A stretch of DNA of 14,924 bases from Legionellales bacterium UBA5158 (GTDB lineage: Bacteria; Pseudomonadota; Gammaproteobacteria; DSM-16500), in contig DHXK01000191.1 of the NCBI GenBank assembly GCA_002413665.1, forward strand, positions 3,862 to 18,785, given 5' to 3'. Below the pieces are notes generated by a model that had not been told where the DNA came from, ran no database searches, and saw only the letters and a program-made list of their open reading frames with translations. Shown here one piece after another: positions 6,657 through 13,094 of the stretch (position 1 is its first letter; the number at the start of each line of letters is the position of its first letter). The translations under genes and the position numbers were made by a program.

Positions 6657-6676
6657 ATTTTTTCCTATTATTATTC

Positions 6677-6689
6677 AACCAACTTGGTT
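6677..6689. repeat. 13-bp palindrome in the rpe/waaA divergent region
   Basis: AACCAA-C-TTGGTT is a perfect inverted repeat with one central base, 20 bases upstream of the rpe start codon and in the leader of that gene. It could be an operator half-site pair or a small mRNA hairpin. There is no further evidence for either. Confidence 0.3.
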
Positions 6690-6730
6690 TCATACTACTA
6701 ATTTTTAGTGTTTGTTTCCATCAGAATGAA

Positions 6731-6736
6731 TATAAT
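6731..6736 (+). promoter_or_regulatory. -10 box of the waaA promoter
   Basis: A consensus TATAAT lies 36 bases before the TTG start of waaA, in the intergenic region with rpe. The best upstream hexamer at 17 bases, GTGTTT (6708-6713), is a weak -35. The perfect -10 and its position support a promoter. Confidence 0.45.
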
Positions 6737-6772
6737 CTTCCATCCCCTATTTGATTAAGCTAAGGTAATATT

Positions 6773-8047
6773 TTGCGAATTTTATATACGATACTGTTTT
6801 ATTTGGTATTGCCATTTGTTTTGATGCGGCTACTCTGGCGCTCATACCGCTTGCCCGAATACCGTAAACGGATTAAGGAGCGTTTTGGATTTTGCCCCTA
6901 TCATTTAGATCAGTGTATTTGGATTCATGCAGTCTCTCTTGGTGAAAGTATAGCGGTGACGCCATTAATTAAAGCACTTAAAGAGCTATATCCTCAGATA
7001 CCTATTCTTGTGACCAATATGACACCTACGGGTGCCGCGCACATAAAGACTACGTTTGGTGACACGGTAAAACAAGTTTATGTGCCTTATGATTTGCCCT
7101 GTTTTCTTCAACGTTTTTTAAAGCGTACACATCCTCTCATTGCTATCGTGGTAGAAACCGAGTTATGGCCTAATTTATTTTTTGTCTGTCAAAAAAATCA
7201 GATTCCCATTTTTGTCGTCAATGCGCGTCTATCAGAAAAATCAGCTGCTGGTTATCAACGTTTTAAAGGTTTAACAAAACAAATGCTAAATAATGTTCAC
7301 ACAATCGCTGTACAGTCACAGGCAGAATTGCAACGCTTTCTTGATTTAGGATTGGAGAGTAAAAAAGCTTTTGTCAGTGGAAGTATAAAATTTGATGTTG
7401 AATTGCCAGAAAATTTAATTTTAAAACGTAAAGCCTTGCGTGAAAAATTAGGCGCAGACCGGCCTGTCTGGATAGCTGCAAGTACACATGCAGGAGAAGA
7501 AGAAATTGTATTGGCAGCGCAAAAAAAGGTTTGTCATATTTTCCAAACAGCTTTATTGATTTTAGTTCCGCGTCATCCTGATCGCTTTAACGCAGTTTTT
7601 ACCTTGGCCCAGTTACAACATTTTCGGATTAAAAAACGAAGTGCAAATGATAATGATTTATCTACAACAGAAATTTATTTAGGTGATTCTGTCGGTGAAA
7701 TGATGTTGTTCTATGCGGCAAGTGATGTTGCATTTGTTGCAGGAAGTTTTGCTGCAATTGGTGGCCACAATATGTTAGAAGCAGCTGTATTAAGTAAACC
7801 TATTGTGACGGGACCACAGCTTCATAATTTTGCTGAAATCAGTAAAATGTTGTTAGAAAAAAAGGGCATGTGTAAAGTGCGAGATGCTGGAGAATTAGCA
7901 GACACCCTCATAAAACTTTTCAAAGATGATAAGTATCTTAAAGGAATGGGTAAGAATGCTGAATCAGTGGTTGCCAGTAATCGTGGATCATTAGCAAAAC
8001 AACTCGCTCAGGCTAAGGCAATTATTGATGTTCAGCTCAACAAATAA
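6773..8047 (+). CDS. waaA: 3-deoxy-D-manno-octulosonic acid (Kdo) transferase
   Basis: Transfers Kdo from CMP-Kdo to lipid IVA at the inner face of the cytoplasmic membrane, the first inner-core step of lipopolysaccharide synthesis. The 424 residues match the family. An N-terminal membrane anchor (about 2-20) is followed by the acceptor-domain motif WIHAVSLGE (50-58, catalytic Glu58), VETELWPN (127-134), then the GT-B donor half with ASTHAGEEE (236-244), LVPRHPDRF (264-272) and the sugar-nucleotide site GSFAAIGGHNMLEAA (324-338). The start is TTG at 6773, chosen because AAGG lies at 6762-6765 and the reading begins with the expected Arg-Ile-Leu-Tyr anchor. A consensus TATAAT is at 6731-6736. 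The downstream nucleoside hydrolase start lies inside its 3' end, so the two are translationally linked. The gene shows that the organism makes Kdo-containing lipopolysaccharide; the number of Kdo residues added cannot be read from sequence. Confidence 0.96.
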   Translation: MRILYTILFYLVLPFVLMRLLWRSYRLPEYRKRIKERFGFCPYHLDQCIWIHAVSLGESIAVTPLIKALKELYPQIPILVTNMTPTGAAHIKTTFGDTVKQVYVPYDLPCFLQRFLKRTHPLIAIVVETELWPNLFFVCQKNQIPIFVVNARLSEKSAAGYQRFKGLTKQMLNNVHTIAVQSQAELQRFLDLGLESKKAFVSGSIKFDVELPENLILKRKALREKLGADRPVWIAASTHAGEEEIVLAAQKKVCHIFQTALLILVPRHPDRFNAVFTLAQLQHFRIKKRSANDNDLSTTEIYLGDSVGEMMLFYAASDVAFVAGSFAAIGGHNMLEAAVLSKPIVTGPQLHNFAEISKMLLEKKGMCKVRDAGELADTLIKLFKDDKYLKGMGKNAESVVASNRGSLAKQLAQAKAIIDVQLNK

Positions 8048-9056
8048 TTATTTAAAAATAATAACAAATGTTTGTGTTTTGATTCTTGTCTGTTTACTTA
8101 TGCAGCCTAGTTACGCCGATAAACGTAAATTTATTATTGACACTGATGTGGGTGTCGATGATGCCATGGCAATGCTGTATTTACTGAAACGTCCTGACAT
8201 TACAGTTCTTGCTATCACAATTGCAAGTGATGGTAATGCACATTGTTCGCCTGCATTTTCTAATACTTTAGGCTTGTTATCGCTACTCAAAATAAAAAAT
8301 ATTCCTGTTGCTTGTGGCCCTAGTTTCCCTATGCGAGGCCATCGACATTTTCCTAAAAGTGTACTTCTAGAATCCGATACACTGGCAGGTGCTGCGCATT
8401 TGTTACCGAAAAACATGCAGTCCGCATCACATGATGCAGTTAATTTATTAGTGCGTACTTTACATGAATCTACCCAACCCGTTTCTATTTTAGCAATAGG
8501 ACCCTTAACTAATATTGCTGAAGCTCTTTTAAAAGATCCTTCTATCAAAAATAAAATTTCAATGATTTACTTAATGGGTGGAGCCATCGATGTTTCAGGA
8601 AATTTAAAAATCGTAGACCCTCATTTAAAAAATTCCGTAGCAGAATGGAATATTTATTTGGATCCAATGGCTGCGGCAAGAGTGTTTCAATCTGGCATTT
8701 CTATTACTTTGGTTCCTTTAGATTTAACACAGCAAATGCCAGTAGATGAAAATTTTTATCACCAACTACAAAAAACTCATGACACGGCAGAAGCTAATTT
8801 TGTTTTTGAATTATTAGAACATAACAAAGAGATGTTGCGAAATAAGCAATGGTATTTTTGGGATCCTTTGGCGGCTGTTATTGCTAGTGATGAATCATTT
8901 ACTACTTTTAGTAAAAAATTATTAATCATAAAGCAAGAGCCAGAATCCTTAGTGGGGGCCACTCAAATTGATAATGCCAACGGTGCTTCAATAAGAGTAG
9001 CCGAAAAAATTAACCGCTCACGTTTTATAAAACAATTTTTAAAGTCGTTAAATTAA
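8028..9056 (+). CDS. Exported inosine/purine-type nucleoside hydrolase
   Basis: Cleaves the N-glycosidic bond of ribonucleosides to give base and ribose. With the ATG at 8028 the protein has 342 residues. AAGG at 8015-8018 favours this ATG over the TTG at 8025. A signal peptide of about 30 residues (hydrophobic stretch near 11-25, cleavage after PSYA) sends it to the periplasm. Mature protein opens with FIIDTDVGVDDAMAML, giving the calcium-binding Asp40, Asp44 and Asp45. Further family marks are SDGN (67-70), IGPLTNIA (157-164), AEWNIYLDP (205-213) and YFWDPLAA (276-283). The last holds the C-terminal metal Asp279 preceded by Trp278, where inosine-uridine enzymes carry His. Trp there is typical of the purine-preferring IAG class. 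It overlaps waaA by 20 bases. Periplasmic location implies salvage of nucleosides from outside the cell. The family is certain; the purine preference is inferred. Confidence 0.93.
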   Translation: MFSSTNNYLKIITNVCVLILVCLLMQPSYADKRKFIIDTDVGVDDAMAMLYLLKRPDITVLAITIASDGNAHCSPAFSNTLGLLSLLKIKNIPVACGPSFPMRGHRHFPKSVLLESDTLAGAAHLLPKNMQSASHDAVNLLVRTLHESTQPVSILAIGPLTNIAEALLKDPSIKNKISMIYLMGGAIDVSGNLKIVDPHLKNSVAEWNIYLDPMAAARVFQSGISITLVPLDLTQQMPVDENFYHQLQKTHDTAEANFVFELLEHNKEMLRNKQWYFWDPLAAVIASDESFTTFSKKLLIIKQEPESLVGATQIDNANGASIRVAEKINRSRFIKQFLKSLN

Positions 9057-9097
9057 TCAAAATTCTTTATAGTGCCTCTCTATTTTAAAAGTACTAT

Positions 9098-9742
9098 TTA
9101 GACGTTTTCAACAATACTAGGTTGAATATAATTTTCTTCTTCATTTTCAACGTGAATGAAATTCACTGGTTTCACTTTGGGTGAGCGAGCAAAATCTGCC
9201 GGTGCAATAAATCCTAAAGAATCATATTCAACTTCAACTCCTATCGATTTAAAACAAACATAGGCGAATTCCGAGCAGATGAATTCTCGCGTGGGTAATG
9301 CATCAGGATGAGTGAGATTTAATCCAATATTATTCATGCTAATGCGGGTCATGATGCGTAATATTTCTTGTGTGCCGTAAGGGTAACCTAATAATCCGGT
9401 CGCATAATGAGATAAGTTAATTATGTTTTCCGGCTTGACATCAGCATGTCGGGCGACCATGATTTGTCCGGGGTAACCTTTTCCTGTGCCATTATAATCT
9501 CGCACATAACTTCCTAATGTGACTGCGCGCACGCCTATGCTTTCTACGCTTTCTAGTACGATGATTCTGTCAATGATATCCAGTCTTAAAATAAATCCAA
9601 CATGGCTCCACATGCTTTTTGTGGTGTGTTGAATCATATTAGAGAAAGCGGAATTGCCAGAACAAAGTAGTATATCGCCAGATTGTATCTCAGGCCGTAT
9701 AGTAGAATAGGTTTTCATTTTGACAGAGGGAAGTTTTTCCAT
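9098..9742 (-). CDS. YiiX-like permuted papain-fold (NlpC/P60 superfamily) enzyme
   Basis: A 214-residue protein of the circularly permuted NlpC/P60 group (YiiX/DUF830-like). In that group the catalytic His precedes the Cys, and members act as thiol hydrolases on peptide or lipid amide/ester bonds. Visible marks are SGDILLCSG (21-29), SMWSHVGFIL with His47, the polar region VLESVE (62-67) and EFICSEFAYVCF with nucleophile Cys156. The C-terminal part contains the family-like SLGFIAPADFARSP. No signal peptide or membrane segment is seen, so it is cytoplasmic or exported by another route. The ATG at 9740-9742 follows a GAGAG ribosome-binding site that begins right at the upstream gene's stop, with only 7 bases between the genes, so it is translated together with the HolD-like gene. 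An in-frame ATG eight codons later is a less likely start. The substrate is unknown. Confidence 0.85.
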   Translation of the reverse strand: MEKLPSVKMKTYSTIRPEIQSGDILLCSGNSAFSNMIQHTTKSMWSHVGFILRLDIIDRIIVLESVESIGVRAVTLGSYVRDYNGTGKGYPGQIMVARHADVKPENIINLSHYATGLLGYPYGTQEILRIMTRISMNNIGLNLTHPDALPTREFICSEFAYVCFKSIGVEVEYDSLGFIAPADFARSPKVKPVNFIHVENEEENYIQPSIVENV

Positions 9743-9749
9743 TTTGCTC

Positions 9750-10190
9750 TCACAATGCTTGTAAGGTTCTTAACGTTAATTGTAAATCTTGAAATGCTTT
9801 TCGTTTATCTATTGGATGTTGTAATAGATGGTCGGGATCGTAAGTTATAATCAGAGGAATATGGGTTGCGCCGTATTCATGAACTTTATCGCGGAATAGA
9901 TCTAACGACGAGGGGCTATTTAATAAATATTGAGCAGCGGCATTGCCCATCGCTAATAACACTTGAGGCATAGCTGAGCTAATTTGCTGGCCTAGAGCGA
10001 CATGCACAGAAGTTATACAGAGGTTGTCAATCTCTAATACCTGTAGCATTTTATATAGCAATTGTCCTGCAGGAGTTTTATCATCCGGCGAAGTGCCAAT
10101 GACCATCAGTTTAAGAGCCGAGGGAGCTTTTTTCAGCTGCCAGCTTTGTATGCCCATCGCTTGCAAATAATCTAGCTGTTGAGTGTTCAT
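9750..10190 (-). CDS. holD: HolD-like protein (DNA polymerase III psi) with UDG fold
   Basis: At 146 residues it has the size of the psi subunit of the replicative clamp loader (E. coli 137). Residues 6-25 (LDYLQAMGIQSWQLKKAPSA) resemble the N-terminal psi peptide that binds the clamp-loader gamma/tau subunits. The rest resembles a shortened family-4 uracil-DNA glycosylase: LMVIGTSPD (28-36), AGQLLYKML (41-49), CITSVHVA (58-65), MPQVLLAMGNAAAQYLL (74-90) and TYDPDHLLQHP (116-126). The iron-sulfur cysteines are absent, the GEGP-type catalytic motif is GTSP and the motif-B His is Asp118, so it should have no glycosylase activity. Psi is known to share the UDG-like fold, so both resemblances agree. 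The start is ATG at 10188-10190, without a strong ribosome-binding site. It is divergent from coaD and seven bases upstream of the YiiX-like gene. A non-catalytic UDG-like protein without polymerase role is the alternative. Confidence 0.72.
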   Translation of the reverse strand: MNTQQLDYLQAMGIQSWQLKKAPSALKLMVIGTSPDDKTPAGQLLYKMLQVLEIDNLCITSVHVALGQQISSAMPQVLLAMGNAAAQYLLNSPSSLDLFRDKVHEYGATHIPLIITYDPDHLLQHPIDKRKAFQDLQLTLRTLQAL

Positions 10191-10234
10191 GGCGGTTTCA
10201 AGGTTGTTATAGATGGGATATTAGAATAATCGCA

Positions 10235-10265
10235 TTGCTAAAATTAGCAAGCAGCGTAATGCTTG
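10235..10265 (+). promoter_or_regulatory. Two overlapping inverted repeats upstream of coaD
   Basis: TTGCTAA (10235-10241) pairs with TTAGCAA (10244-10250) across two bases, and CAAGCA (10248-10253) pairs with TGCTTG (10260-10265) across six. They share CAA at 10248-10250, so as hairpins they exclude each other. They lie upstream of the coaD -10 box, which makes a DNA operator more likely than an RNA switch for coaD. For the divergent holD-like gene they lie in the upstream region too. Confidence 0.3.
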
Positions 10266-10274
10266 TTTATGGCT

Positions 10275-10280
10275 TATAAT
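10275..10280 (+). promoter_or_regulatory. -10 box of the coaD promoter
   Basis: A consensus TATAAT lies 29 bases before the coaD ATG at 10310. No good -35 hexamer is found 16-18 bases upstream; that region holds inverted repeats instead. Confidence 0.45.
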
Positions 10281-10309
10281 AGCCCTAATTGCAAAATGAG
10301 GAAATAATA

Positions 10310-10792
10310 ATGGAAAATATAGCTGTCTATCCAGGCACCTTTGACCCTATTACTTATGGGCATGTCGATTTGGTAGATCGTGCTGCTCGTATGTTTGACA
10401 GAGTTATCGTGGCTATTGCTCCAAATTCTGCCAAAGGGCCTTTGTTTACACTGGAAGAACGAGTAGGCTTAGCAAAAGTTGTTTTAGCAACCTATAAAAA
10501 TGTAGAAGTGCAGGGTTTTGAATCATTATTGACAGATTTTGCCACTCAACAAGGTGCAAATATTTTGCTGCGCGGTTTGCGAGCTGTTTCTGATTTTGAT
10601 TATGAGTTCCAACTTGCCAGCATGAATCGATGTCTAGCGCCTGCCATCGAGAGTTTATTTTTAATGCCAGCAGAGAATTATACTTATATTTCATCTAGGT
10701 TAGTGCGTGAGATAGCCGCCTTAGGTGGCAATGTACAACAGTTTGTTCCCGAGATTGTTTTCACTGCATTACGTAATAAGTTCGGTAAATAA
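10310..10792 (+). CDS. coaD: Phosphopantetheine adenylyltransferase
   Basis: Joins AMP from ATP to 4'-phosphopantetheine to form dephospho-CoA, the penultimate step of coenzyme A synthesis, in the cytoplasm. From the ATG at 10310 the protein is 160 residues, against 159 in E. coli. It begins with the nucleotidyltransferase signature AVYPGTFDPITYGHVDLV, giving Thr10 and the ATP-binding His18 of the T/HxGH motif. LRGLRAVSDFDYE follows in the middle, and the C-terminal ISSRLVREIA is the second nucleotidyltransferase motif. The in-frame TTG 21 bases upstream is rejected because GAGGAA at 10298-10303 is spaced correctly for the ATG. A TATAAT at 10275-10280 serves as promoter. A ferredoxin gene follows after 10 bases, a linkage known from other gammaproteobacteria such as Pseudomonas. 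Confidence 0.97.
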   Translation: MENIAVYPGTFDPITYGHVDLVDRAARMFDRVIVAIAPNSAKGPLFTLEERVGLAKVVLATYKNVEVQGFESLLTDFATQQGANILLRGLRAVSDFDYEFQLASMNRCLAPAIESLFLMPAENYTYISSRLVREIAALGGNVQQFVPEIVFTALRNKFGK

Positions 10793-10802
10793 GGGCTGGC
10801 CT

Positions 10803-11069
10803 ATGTCATTAAAAATAACCGATGAATGCATCAATTGCGATGTCTGTGAGCCTGTTTGCCCTAACAAGGCTATCTATCAAGGTGAGTTAATTTTTGAAAT
10901 TGATCCGAATCTTTGCACTGAGTGCGTCGGGCATTTTGATGAGCCGCAATGCGTAGTCGTTTGTCCTGTAGATTGTATTCCACTCGATACGGATAATGTA
11001 GAGACCAAAGAACAACTATTACTAAAATACACTAAACTCACCACGGATCCCCTAGCTTCAAAGTCCTGA
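10803..11069 (+). CDS. YfhL-type 2[4Fe-4S] ferredoxin
   Basis: A small electron carrier of 88 residues with two [4Fe-4S] clusters, of the Allochromatium-type (Alvin) subgroup. The first cysteine set is Cys9, Cys12, Cys15 and Cys19 in CINCDVCEPVCP. The second is Cys38 and Cys41, then an eight-residue insert (VGHFDEPQ), then Cys50 and Cys54; that enlarged loop is the subgroup's hallmark. Cys58 in the ending CPVDCIP is also typical. A C-terminal helical extension (about 64-80) matches YfhL-like proteins. The start is ATG 10803, with AGGG just upstream overlapping the coaD stop; longer in-frame readings begin inside coaD and are rejected. It lies 10 bases after coaD and is surely co-transcribed. 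Ferredoxins of this type have very low potentials. The partner enzyme is not known and cannot be read from the neighbours. Confidence 0.95.
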   Translation: MSLKITDECINCDVCEPVCPNKAIYQGELIFEIDPNLCTECVGHFDEPQCVVVCPVDCIPLDTDNVETKEQLLLKYTKLTTDPLASKS

Positions 11070-11216
11070 AGTCCAAAAGTCATTGTAAATCTATAAAGTT
11101 TCGCGAGAAATAATAGAACTAACCTCACGCCTGTTTTTTGTTTATAATTCGCCTGGAATTTAACGTAGTTTGTTTGATTAGAAAAAGATGATGTAAACTA
11201 TAACTTGGAGATCTTT

Positions 11217-11612
11217 ATGAAATTGAAAAAAAATGCAGTAATAGCCTCGGTAGTATTGAGTGCGGGATTGTTGATGGTATCCTTAGCTGCAAGTGCAGGG
11301 AATCTTAGTCTTGCAAATAATTCAAAAAACGATTTAGAGTTATGTTTTCAAGATGTTTGTTCAACTGATTTTATGGTAGAAGCTCACTCCATCAAAGTCG
11401 TCCCTGAAGCCGTGTTTAATAAAGCGTGTGGCTATAATAAAAAACATTGCCTAGCACGAGTATATGTTGATAATTCATCATTTCGACAAATAGCGACAAT
11501 TGGATTTGACACTGCATTTGGAGTTCAAAGTATTACAGGTGATTCGTCGGACTATTCAATTGGTGGAAGTGGATTTAATTTATTTTTAAATGGTTCTTGG
11601 ATGAAAAAATAA
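11217..11612 (+). CDS. Hypothetical exported protein with four cysteines, 131 aa
   Basis: I do not recognise a family. The start is the ATG at 11217, with GGAG at 11207-11210 six bases upstream; the TTG at 11205 overlaps that ribosome-binding site and is rejected. A clear Sec signal peptide comprises Lys-rich residues 2-5, a hydrophobic core (7-24) and an ASA cleavage site, probably after Ala27. The mature protein has about 104 residues with Cys43, Cys48, Cys71 and Cys78, which could form two disulfides in the periplasm or outside. The C-terminal third is rich in Gly, Ser and aromatic residues (SIGGSGFNLFLNGSWMKK) and looks beta-structured. It is a lone gene, 147 bases after the ferredoxin gene and convergent with tolC. 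A hairpin follows its stop. The role is unknown; a small secreted factor or envelope protein are both possible. Confidence 0.78.
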   Translation: MKLKKNAVIASVVLSAGLLMVSLAASAGNLSLANNSKNDLELCFQDVCSTDFMVEAHSIKVVPEAVFNKACGYNKKHCLARVYVDNSSFRQIATIGFDTAFGVQSITGDSSDYSIGGSGFNLFLNGSWMKK

Positions 11613-11622
11613 TATTTTTGTA

Positions 11623-11661
11623 GAGTTCACGCAGTGAAGAACTCATTAATTTACTGCGTGA
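11623..11661. terminator. Overlapping hairpins between convergent genes
   Basis: TCACGCAGTGAA (11627-11638) pairs with TTTACTGCGTGA (11650-11661) in a 12-pair stem with one G-U pair and an 11-base loop. A competing six-pair stem joins GAGTTC (11623-11628) to GAACTC (11639-11644). They lie between the stop of the exported protein gene and the tolC stop. No clean T-run follows on either strand, so a bidirectional terminator or 3'-end protector is only probable. Confidence 0.45.
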
Positions 11662-11672
11662 TGTAATAGACT

Positions 11673-13046
11673 TTAATTTACTAACCAACTATTAACTGCC
11701 ACCAAGTCATCCTGACACAACGTTCCAGCTGCTTGTTTCAAGGCTAGCAAATTATTAACATAAGCATATCGATCAGCTGCGTAATTCGTTTGTGCTTCAT
11801 AGACCTTTTCTTGTTGATTTAACACATTCACTAGTGTTTCCGTGCCTGCATTGTAACGTGCTTCTAATCCCTCGTAAGAACTAATAGTAGATTTGATAGC
11901 TTGCTTATCTGAATGTATTTTTTGGATGCCCGCAATAATATTTAAATAGCTTTGCCTGGTGCTGTTCTCTGTTGCCCGTATATTTTGTTCCAAGAGTTGA
12001 GTCGAGACTTGATAATTATACTGAGCTTGATTTGTAAGAGCGATCACAGAACCACCGGATGATAACGGCACACCTAAATTTAAACTCACGCTTTTATTTG
12101 TTGTATGCGCGCTGGTTGGGATAAATACTCCTGGGGCTGAACTATTGGAAAAACTTGTACCAATGCCGGTGCCAGCAAAATTATTATTATATCCGTTGCT
12201 ATAACTACCTTCTAAATTTAACGTTGGAAAATGTCCTGCGCGTTGTTGTTTTATATTTTCCATTGCAGCAGTACTTGCAAATTGAGCTGCTTTTATCGAC
12301 CAGTTTTGCGCTAAAGCAGTCTGTACCCATGCTTCCATATTCGCGGGACGAGGTGAAATCAAAGGAAATTTCTCACTAAGTTTTGCGATACTTGGATAAA
12401 TACAGCCAGTAATTGCGCGAAGATTTTCTTTATCTATGGCCAAAGTTGTTTTAGCGGCAATATAATTTGAGGTTGCAAGATCAAAAGATGATTGCGCAGT
12501 ATAAACATCTGTAATTGTTTTTAAGCCTACTTTATATTCTTGGTTAGCTTGATCAAATTGTTTTGCATAAGCTTTTTTGCTCGACAGGCTGTACGCTAAA
12601 TTATCCTCATCTTTTAAAACATTAAAATAAGCTTGAGAGACTCGTAACATTAAACTTTGAATGGCAACATTGAGTGTTGCATCGGCTTCTTTGCTAATCG
12701 CTCTTGCACCTGATACAGCAGAAAATTTACTGAAGTCAAATACGGTTTGCTTGAGGGCTAAGGTGATGAGATAACCTCGTGAAGTTTTGGAAAGGAATGG
12801 TGATGCAACACCTGAAAATTGTTGTTTGTTGAGGGAGGGTCCACCATAAATTGAAGCTTGAGGTAAAAGAGGAGCTACATTCAAGGGCACAATTTGTTTG
12901 TCTGAAAGGCGTTGTGCTAATGCTTGTTGATAGATGGGATCGCTTGTTAAAGCTTGCTCATAAATGTAAAGTAAATTACAGCTTGCTTGAGCGTTGATGC
13001 TCAAACTTAAAAGAGCAATAAGCGTAAAGGCTAATTTTTTTTTCAT
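11673..13046 (-). CDS. tolC: TolC-family outer membrane efflux protein
   Basis: Outer-membrane channel-tunnel that forms a trimer and serves tripartite efflux pumps and type I secretion. It has 457 residues, slightly shorter than E. coli TolC. A signal peptide (1-21, cleavage after AQA) is followed by the opening LLYIYEQALTSDPIYQQALA, the usual start of the mature chain. The two structural repeats are visible through paired motifs: YKVGLKTITDVYTAQSSF in the first and YNAGTETLVNVLNQQEKVY in the second, which match the TolC YxxGxxTxxDV signature. The first repeat ends in LRAITGC and the second in LLALKQAAGTL. Ser/Gly/Asn-rich segments around 300-330 suit a surface loop and beta strands. The ATG at 13044-13046 is preceded by AAGGA. 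It starts 48 bases after pdxA on the same strand, so it may share the surA-pdxA transcript. No pump or fusion-protein gene is near. Confidence 0.94.
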   Translation of the reverse strand: MKKKLAFTLIALLSLSINAQASCNLLYIYEQALTSDPIYQQALAQRLSDKQIVPLNVAPLLPQASIYGGPSLNKQQFSGVASPFLSKTSRGYLITLALKQTVFDFSKFSAVSGARAISKEADATLNVAIQSLMLRVSQAYFNVLKDEDNLAYSLSSKKAYAKQFDQANQEYKVGLKTITDVYTAQSSFDLATSNYIAAKTTLAIDKENLRAITGCIYPSIAKLSEKFPLISPRPANMEAWVQTALAQNWSIKAAQFASTAAMENIKQQRAGHFPTLNLEGSYSNGYNNNFAGTGIGTSFSNSSAPGVFIPTSAHTTNKSVSLNLGVPLSSGGSVIALTNQAQYNYQVSTQLLEQNIRATENSTRQSYLNIIAGIQKIHSDKQAIKSTISSYEGLEARYNAGTETLVNVLNQQEKVYEAQTNYAADRYAYVNNLLALKQAAGTLCQDDLVAVNSWLVN

Positions 13047-13094
13047 GACGATTTTTCCTTGGTGGCTCGCAAATATAAAAATATATAGTCTATC

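Noticed and set aside
8111..8548. 145-codon open frame on the minus strand inside the nucleoside hydrolase
   Set aside because: It lies antisense to a well-supported gene and has no family likeness or ribosome-binding site.
9057..9097. Terminator between the convergent nucleoside hydrolase and YiiX-like genes
   Set aside because: Only four-base complementary segments are present in this 41-base gap; no hairpin worth naming.
10289..10309. TTG start for coaD seven codons upstream
   Set aside because: GAGGAA lies inside that extension and is correctly spaced for the ATG at 10310, which gives the standard protein start.
10725..10802. Longer ferredoxin reading that begins inside coaD
   Set aside because: The ATG at 10803 has a ribosome-binding site and yields the normal 88-residue ferredoxin; the extension is coaD sequence in another frame.
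11143..11148. TATAAT as the promoter of the exported four-cysteine protein
   Set aside because: No usable -35 or TGn extension accompanies it and it lies about 70 bases from the ATG; a second weak candidate nearer the gene is no better, so I list neither.
12977..13046. Lipoprotein signal in TolC because Cys23 follows the signal peptide
   Set aside because: The residues before it (Ala-Gln-Ala-Ser-Cys) do not form a lipobox, which needs Leu or a similar residue at -3; ordinary AxA cleavage fits better.
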